Source: Melampsora larici-populina 98AG31
Taxonomy: Eukaryota > Basidiomycota > Pucciniomycetes > Pucciniales > Melampsoraceae
Reading direction: 5' to 3'
NCBI RefSeq assembly: GCF_000204055.1
Contig: NW_006768868.1
Span: 129,639 to 140,954 of the forward strand
DNA length: 11,316 nucleotides
The notes beneath the pieces were generated by a model. The model did no database searches, was not told where the DNA came from, and saw only the letters and a program-made list of their open reading frames with translations. This document shows, in pieces, positions 6,872 through 11,316 of the stretch (the first letter of the stretch is position 1; every line of letters begins with the position of its first letter). The position numbers were made by a program, and so were the translations under genes.

Positions 6872-8131
6872 TCATCGAAATTGATCGCCTCTTCTGGCCA
6901 TGATGGTTTGCGCGCATTCCAATTCATGTTTATGAAGGTAACCAAGATAAGTGTAAGGTCGCTGACAATACCGGCAATTTAGAGAGAGTGCTCCTAAGTT
7001 TTGAAAGTTCGTAAGTTCTCTTTGAAGGCTATCGAGTAGGATATCTTTAAGGACTCGAAATTGCTTACCTCGTGCATGAGTGCAAGATGTAGCATGTCTG
7101 TACAAACTTTCCGCGCTTTTACATTTCCTTTTACCTTTAGGGGAGAAGCGAAGATATGAGGACTGAGAACTATATCAAGACATTCTGATAACTTACAATC
7201 TTGGCACCTAAAATTCCCATTCATAGGATATCAGCACAAAGACAGAGGATTGAAAGCAAACATATCTGGTATTTGACTTACCTGAAGACTCCGTTCGGAT
7301 CCGCCAAATCTGATTCAATGTATGGAATTCTCTCACTAGAACGGCCTGACCCTGATGGCGAAAAGTCTTGGGGTGAGGAGCTATAACGATCAGAAGAGAG
7401 AGCTCTAGTTCGAGAGCTGCCTCCAGATTCCCGCGGATGCATCTGAGGGTCTCTAGTAGGTATCAAGTCCTTAGAGATAGGCGGCGAGAGACCTTGTGGG
7501 CTGGTGCTACTTTTCATGCGATGACCATATCTATCAACCCCAGTGGATTCGTATTGAGATCTCGGGTCAAATTGCGCACGATCCCGCGAGCTTTCATATA
7601 TGCCCGAGTTCCTGCGCGGAGACAACTTTTGTGACGATGAATATGCATACTCCCTCGATGAACTTAAATTCTCTGGGAAGGTATAGCCAGCTTGTTGACG
7701 AGTGTATTGTGAACCAGGATCTCTTCTCTCGTCATCGGGCCTGGCGAAGAATTCTCGAAGGCTTTTAGGATTCGGAGAATAACCGTCTGTGGCAGGTTGA
7801 AGCTTGTTGGCTGAAGGGCAAGTTGTGCTATATCTTCGCTGGGTTACAATTTGATTGGGATCCGGCAAATGGTAAAGTGATTGGGGTGCCGAGACGCTAC
7901 CTTGGTCTAATATATAGGAACAAGGGTTTGCACAAATCGTAAGCCATGGCATTGTGTAACATACTGCAAAAGTAGGTCTGGAAATTCGGAGCCCGCCGTC
8001 GCTGCAGGGAGGGAGACATAGCTAGGATGACTTCACATACATGACGGCGCCATCCCTGATGTCCTGCGGAATAGGCTTTGAGAAAGATCAAGATCCCCGG
8101 AATAATTATGCGGCTGAGATCCACGTCGCAT
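6872..8131 (-). CDS. tandem C2HC zinc-finger protein, five exons
   Basis: Exons: 8131-8041, 7906-7282, 7207-7197 (11 nt), 7134-7069, 6993-6872; 915 nt, 304 residues. Introns have donors GTATGT, GTAAGT, GTAAGT, GTAAGC, acceptors TTAG, TTAG, AAAG, TTAG, and YTNAY branch candidates. The ATG has A at -3 and an in-frame TAG 15 nt upstream (8146-8144). Residues 1-238 are Ser/Pro/Arg/Gln-rich, likely disordered, with several Ser-Pro sites and a repeated SPQxxSP motif (166-172, 208-214). Two fingers of form C-x2-C-x12-H-x3-C follow: C240, C243, H256, C260 and C271, C274, H287, C291, ten residues apart, then a basic tail. The identical spacing in both fingers strongly supports the splice model. By family knowledge such fingers bind zinc and often nucleic acid or protein; a nuclear regulatory role is inference. 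Open points: the acceptor of intron 1 (7907 or 7964, both in frame) and whether the last intron, which lacks a stop, is removed. Confidence 0.82.
6994..7068 (-). other. 75-nt in-frame intron between the two zinc fingers (possible exitron)
   Basis: It begins GTAAGC, ends CTTAG and has a CTTAC branch candidate, but its 75 nt contain no stop and are a multiple of three. Removal leaves 10 residues between the fingers; retention inserts 25, rich in Leu and charged residues (from GKQFRVLKD to NFQNL), giving a 329-residue protein. The sequence alone does not decide between the two. Confidence 0.5.
7197..7207 (-). other. 11-nt microexon of the zinc-finger gene
   Basis: The exon GTGCCAAGATT lies between the acceptor TTTTAG (intron 7281-7208, 74 nt) and the donor GTAAGT (intron 7196-7135, 62 nt). 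It supplies C240, Q241, D242 and the first base of C243, the zinc-binding CxxC core of finger 1. Skipping it joins AG to GTAA and gives an immediate TAA stop; reading through the preceding intron also gives AGG TAA. Inclusion alone restores a finger with spacing identical to finger 2. Confidence 0.8.
7907..8040 (-). other. first intron of the zinc-finger gene, 134 nt, with two in-frame acceptors
   Basis: Donor GTATGT at 8040. The preferred acceptor ATTAG (exon from 7906) is the first AG after a CTTAC branch candidate about 38 nt upstream. An alternative acceptor TTTTGCAG (exon from 7963) is also in frame and would add 19 residues rich in Cys and hydrophobics, unlike the rest of the protein, and it lacks a clear branch site. 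Other AGs lead to stops. Confidence 0.6.
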
Positions 8132-8462
8132 GCTGAAGTATGACTAGGGATAAATTTGATCGAGTGGTTGTAAGTTCTTGTTCCAGAAATCTACCCAATG
8201 GTTTGTCTGTCTAGTACCAAAGCATAAATAAGATGTGTGAACCATTATAGCTGGGGTGAAACGAACCCACCCACGGCACGGCTAAATTTCAGCACACCTT
8301 ATGGAAGTTGAACGGGTCAAATATGAACACTTTAAAGCGCTCTTGTGTCGATGGAGATTGTCTGAATAAGAAAGATAGGATCCGGGAGGGTAGGCAAGTC
8401 GAGCGACGGAGTGCACAGACTAGAACACTTGATGCCGAACAAAAAAAACTGAGAACCTGTGT

Positions 8463-8470
8463 CTTTTATA
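8463..8470 (-). promoter_or_regulatory. possible TATA box upstream of the zinc-finger gene
   Basis: TATAAAAG on the minus strand, about 330 bp upstream of the start codon and about 55 bp downstream of the stop of the open frame at 8524-9258. If used, it would give a 5' untranslated region of about 300 nt. It is a motif match only. Confidence 0.3.
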
Positions 8471-8523
8471 TCCACTCCAGGGCTGACTTCGTTCTTCTTA
8501 TAATGACCTAACACAAATCGTAC

Positions 8524-9258
8524 TCAAGAATCGAAGACAAAAGACATATGCGCACAAGTTTCTAATATTGGGAGTCTGTGCAGAAGCTGACAGATATAGC
8601 CACAACTGGATGTATCATTTATTCTCTGCGCGAACAACGCACGACAATTCAAGAAGGGGACCATGCTATGAAGGTGGAGCCTACGGGCAGTGTCAACTAG
8701 TATGATGTCGATTTCAAGTGTTCTAGGCGCAGCAACTATAATTTTCTCATTCCAGGGGCAACTTCCTCTCATAAGGTCAGCGTGATTGAACGTACAAACA
8801 GAGTTACAAACAGCACTCGAAGCAAAAGCTAATACGTACTGTCGATGAAGTCTGGGGCCAACAAGGTGATACTTGACACGGAGCAAAAAAAAGTATATAG
8901 AAAGGTGAGAGTCAGGCGCCGTCCCAGCTCCTGGTTGAGGTAAAATTGAGTAAGGATGCATGATTGGTGTTTCGGACTGATGTTCTGATAGACCACCAGG
9001 TTCTGACAACGTTAACAAGCCGACTGTTGTGACTCTGAACCCAGCTCTGAACCCGCCTCGTAGCAGAGCCTCGGTCGGCGTTGAAAAACGTTCGTACTGT
9101 GACTGGAACACTGAGGCGCTGAGATCTACACTGCCCGTCGGGAAAAGGTGGAGCCTCAGACGGCGAGGAGTGCCAGAGCGCAGTGACTGTGATTGAAATA
9201 CGACAAGTTCCGGGTGCGCCTGCTTCTCCTTCGAGGCCCTAGAGTCATAGACGACTCT
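8524..9258 (-). CDS. 244-codon orphan open frame, possible exon of an unresolved gene
   Basis: The frame is open from just after a TGA at 9261-9259 to a TGA at 8526-8524, the longest in the window and unlikely by chance at this length. No ATG occurs before 8962 (the MHPYSILPQPGAG segment), so either translation starts there or an upstream exon joins near 9238, where CTCTAG could be an acceptor; I found no ATG exon upstream in the matching phase. The N-terminal part has two copies of VFQSQ exactly 30 codons apart (9201 and 9111) that differ at three positions, all third codon positions, followed by the pattern R-x2-TP and a short GGFRAGFR duplication. The C-terminal 100 residues are mixed, with eight Cys but no zinc-finger spacing. 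A GTACGT donor near 8840 hints at an unseen intron. Family unknown; it could be a decayed gene. Confidence 0.35.
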   Translation of the reverse strand, partial: RVVYDSRASKEKQAHPELVVFQSQSLRSGTPRRLRLHLFPTGSVDLSASVFQSQYERFSTPTEALLRGGFRAGFRVTTVGLLTLSEPGGLSEHQSETPIMHPYSILPQPGAGTAPDSHLSIYFFLLRVKYHLVGPRLHRQYVLAFASSAVCNSVCTFNHADLMRGSCPWNEKIIVAAPRTLEIDIILVDTARRLHLHSMVPFLNCRALFAQRINDTSSCGYICQLLHRLPILETCAHMSFVFDS

Positions 9259-9748
9259 TCACCTCGATCAAACATCAATCAGAAGGGTGACACAGTGCTA
9301 TCACCTGATTTTTCATATCGATGAAACTTTCTAAGCATTCTGGTCACCATCGCACCATCGCAACTCAATCACTGCGGTCTGGGGGACAGCAGAGCTTAGA
9401 AAGGTATTTGTGAATGAAAGATAAAAGAATTGCCATAAAACACTACCAGGAAGTTGTCTCGGTTTTAATAACTACCGTGACTCTCTAATTTTGAATTTGA
9501 ACCTGATGTGACACTGATACCCAACTCTTTCAGTCATCATCAAACCCCCCCCACAACTTAAGCTTGGTAGAACTTTTTACCGACTCTTCAGAATGTCCCG
9601 CCAGATTGCTGTGTTCTTAAACGCACATCATACGTGGTTGATAGGTATCTTTCGGTGGGGCCCGTGTTCAATATGTTTTTGCTGAAATGTGCAGCGTGAT
9701 AGTAAAGCTCAGATCCTGGCTGGGCCCGTGGTTTGTTGAGCTCTGCAG
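9259..9748. other. no supported gene; possible promoter region
   Basis: Contains no long open frame. A short plus-strand ATG frame at 9593-9644 ends at a good donor-like GTATCT (9645) and has A at -3. Joined to an acceptor TGCAG at 9748 it would encode only 44 residues (second exon 9749-9831). The model is frame-consistent but too short to trust. Confidence 0.35.
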
Positions 9749-9949
9749 ATGGCTGCCTCGCCGACCTCTTCATCCTGCCCTCCATCAATGCAATCTCTTG
9801 GAGATCAATTATCAAAAACCTGGCCTATTGATCTGAGCAGTGTAACAGCACGTCGTATAACTTTTGTCAGTCATCTCCTTGACAAGTTTGAAATCATCTC
9901 AGATTCTCGAAGTCAGTGTGATAAGTGTAAGATGAACGGCTTGAGATAG
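9749..9949 (+). CDS. weak candidate: 66-codon ATG frame, possible exon
   Basis: ATG at 9749 with an in-frame TGA 12 bases upstream; ends with TAG. The text is protein-like in the middle (SLGDQLSKTWPIDLSSVTAR, then FVSHLLDKFEI) and ends with a CDKC pair. A donor-like GTAAGA inside the last codons could extend it by splicing to a downstream AG. Other frames of the same stretch are also partly open, so the evidence is thin. No family recognised. Confidence 0.2.
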   Translation: MAASPTSSSCPPSMQSLGDQLSKTWPIDLSSVTARRITFVSHLLDKFEIISDSRSQCDKCKMNGLR

Positions 9950-10954
9950 ATTCGATTCCCAAAGTGCAACAATTTTGAACAGCTGGAAAACGTACACGTA
10001 CAAAGCCCTTCCATATTTCTTTTACCTCACAAGTAGCAATCAATCAAAGACACCCGCACTTGTGTATGATATAAATATTTGATTACCTTTGATGATTTTG
10101 ATGATTTTGCGTAGAATTTTCAAGCTGAATATTTATAAAAATATCAATCAAGAAAGAGAAAGAAAGGTGAGGTATCTTGTTTTGAGTGTACGAAGACTCA
10201 TTCTCCACTACCGGTGAATTGGGAAGTAAATGTGGATGGAGAGACACAACCACAACTAATATCAATAAAGTGGATTGGACAAAAGGTGAACAATATCTTC
10301 TGTTCTCCGTTTGGATTCCCACTTCTTATTCTACATCTTATGAAATCACAGATCTCTCTGGGATCAAAAAACTATCTAAATTGGATAAAAATGATGGAAT
10401 GCAGACTCGATTGTATGTGTCTTCTTAAAATTGATAACAGCACGGAGGCAAAAAGTACAATCCCAACTGTTGAACCTTGAATATGTATCATGAAGTCTAA
10501 GACTTATTCAATCAAACTCGCATTCCATTCTTGTCATCCATGCAATGTATTCCCTTGTAATGAGTAACATCTGTGATGACACCCTGGTATAGTTTTTGAA
10601 GTGATCTACATTCTAGAATCAATATTGCTTGGATTTATATCCAGCAGATCATAACCTGATGACCACCTAAATCAAGATAAACCACATTGCAATATCATAA
10701 TATCTTGAGTTTTGTTTCATCATTGCATAACCAGCACTGGATTTCAAGCTGTTAATGATGACTGAAACCTGGGGAACAGGTCTTTAGCTGGAGCTGATCA
10801 AAAAATGACATGGGACAAAAGCAATCACGGCTTGTAACACTACGCCAGATCACTAATTTACCACTGAGTTTAGAAAATTGAAACTGTAGAAAAATATCAC
10901 CAATACAGGAGAGGTCAGAAAAATTTGAAAAAATAATGATTCCATTCATGGGTG
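9950..10954. other. AT-rich interval with overlapping weak frames only
   Basis: Two overlapping plus-strand frames (10186-10428 and 10214-10480) begin with GTG rather than ATG and encode no recognisable motif; the first (NINKVDWTKGEQYLLFSVW region) is the more protein-like. A minus-strand ATG frame at 10949-10752 (65 residues) is also unrecognised. I cannot support any of them as a gene. Low-complexity GATGATTTT repeats occur near 10090. Confidence 0.35.
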
Positions 10955-10969
10955 CTGTCCCCTAATTTT

Positions 10970-10989
10970 GCATATTTTTGCATATTTTT
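10970..10989 (+). repeat. two tandem copies of a 10-bp AT-rich unit
   Basis: GCATATTTTT is repeated twice directly, followed by a third partial copy (GCCATGATTTTT). It sits at the left edge of the candidate LTR. Confidence 0.7.
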
Positions 10990-11185
10990 GCCATGATTTT
11001 TGAAGTCTTCCCAAAGCAAAATGCTCACAGGGGATATTATGTCAGAAACTCAAATTTGGTCCAAAACTAGCAATATTTGGGCAAAAACCTCCAAGCACAA
11101 AGATATGAGTATTTTTGTTCAATCATCTGAACACTTGCAATTTATGGAAGCCACATGATGGCTCTACAAGGTTTATTAAGGTGCT

Positions 11186-11208
11186 GAAGCCATTGTAGTA
11201 ATGGCTTC
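11186..11208. repeat. perfect 9-bp hairpin just upstream of a TATA-like box
   Basis: GAAGCCATT (11186-11194) pairs exactly with AATGGCTTC (11200-11208) around GTAGT. A related GAAGCCACATGATGGCTC near 11148-11165 carries the same half-sites, so the motif occurs twice within 60 bp. It ends 6 bp before TATATAT at 11215, a position suited to a regulatory palindrome. Confidence 0.55.
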
Positions 11209-11316
11209 TATGCTTATATATGGTTCCTAAATCTCATGTCGGGGTTTCCAAAAAGAGGTTCCCTCTCTCTCTTTCAAGGCTATGGAATCTTGTGACAGGA
11301 GTTCTTTCCTCTTGCG

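Larger units (their letters stand above)
10955..11316 (+). mobile_element. possible start of an LTR, cut by the window end
   Basis: The sequence begins TGTCCCCTAA after a change in texture, carries a TATATAT box at 11215-11221, and then a CT-rich leader (CCCTCTCTCTCTTT near 11264), an order typical of the U3-R part of a retrotransposon LTR. No partner LTR, primer-binding site or TG...CA end is visible, so this is a hypothesis from layout alone. The alternative is ordinary promoter or intergenic DNA. Confidence 0.3.

Noticed and set aside
7201..7768. Plus-strand open frames over the zinc-finger gene (7201-7386, 7437-7634, 7496-7768)
   Set aside because: They are antisense shadows of exon 2 and its flanks, mostly without ATG starts, and encode no recognisable motif.
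7897..8124. 75-codon minus-strand frame overlapping exon 1 of the zinc-finger gene
   Set aside because: It reads exon 1 in another frame and continues through the intron. The spliced model gives better composition and joins to exon 2 in phase.
8332..8514. 60-codon minus-strand frame between the orphan frame and the zinc-finger gene
   Set aside because: It lacks an ATG start, spans the TATA-like box, and more likely belongs to the promoter or 5' untranslated region.
8645..9160. Matching GGTGGAGCCT segments and ACTGCCCG/CGGGCAGT half-sites near 8670-8690 and 9130-9155 as ends of an element
   Set aside because: Only 8-12 bp match, the spacing is irregular and there is no target duplication.
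9946..9962. tRNA-like B box (GATTCGATTCCC)
   Set aside because: The flanking five bases on either side cannot form a T-stem and no A box or acceptor stem lies upstream at the right distance.
1..11316. CRISPR array, bacterial operon or prophage features
   Set aside because: No regularly spaced repeats and no Shine-Dalgarno-led tandem genes; the introns and codon layout are eukaryotic.

Overview
The window looks like nuclear DNA of a eukaryote with short introns, most likely a fungus. I lean towards a repeat-rich, AT-rich basidiomycete such as a rust (Pucciniales). Supporting signs are introns of about 60-135 nt with GTAAGT/GTATGT-type donors and YTNAY branch sites, no bacterial gene packing or Shine-Dalgarno sites, long AT-rich CpG-poor gene-free tracts, and nested non-autonomous DNA transposons. 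The taxon is inference; no sequence comparison was run.

Layout. (1) 1-4547 is AT-rich and gene-poor. It holds one unexplained open frame (1080-1379, minus) and two tentative two-exon minus-strand genes (1793-2600 and 3312-3773), each joined by one phase-preserving intron. (2) 4548-6072 is a transposon nest. A palindromic inverted-repeat element with 15-bp termini and long internal arms has been invaded by a 587-bp Mutator-like MITE with 189-bp terminal inverted repeats and a perfect 9-bp target duplication. (3) 6073-6871 is non-coding, with a 22-bp tandem repeat, a GC-rich hairpin and a G/C-rich patch. (4) 6872-8131 (minus) is the one gene I am confident of. It is a five-exon gene for a 304-residue protein with a long Ser/Pro/Arg-rich, probably disordered N-terminus and two C-terminal C2HC zinc fingers. 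An 11-nt microexon supplies the core of the first finger. (5) 8524-9258 (minus) is a 244-codon frame without a usable start codon, possibly an exon of an unresolved gene upstream of the zinc-finger gene. (6) 9259-10954 has only weak open frames. (7) From about 10955 to the window end the sequence resembles the start of an LTR.

The genes show no evident pathway link. The main biology is a zinc-finger gene with unusual splice architecture in a CpG-richer island, flanked by transposon-rich, CpG-poor DNA. The splice models rest on reading-frame logic and splice-site motifs only; no transcript evidence was available.
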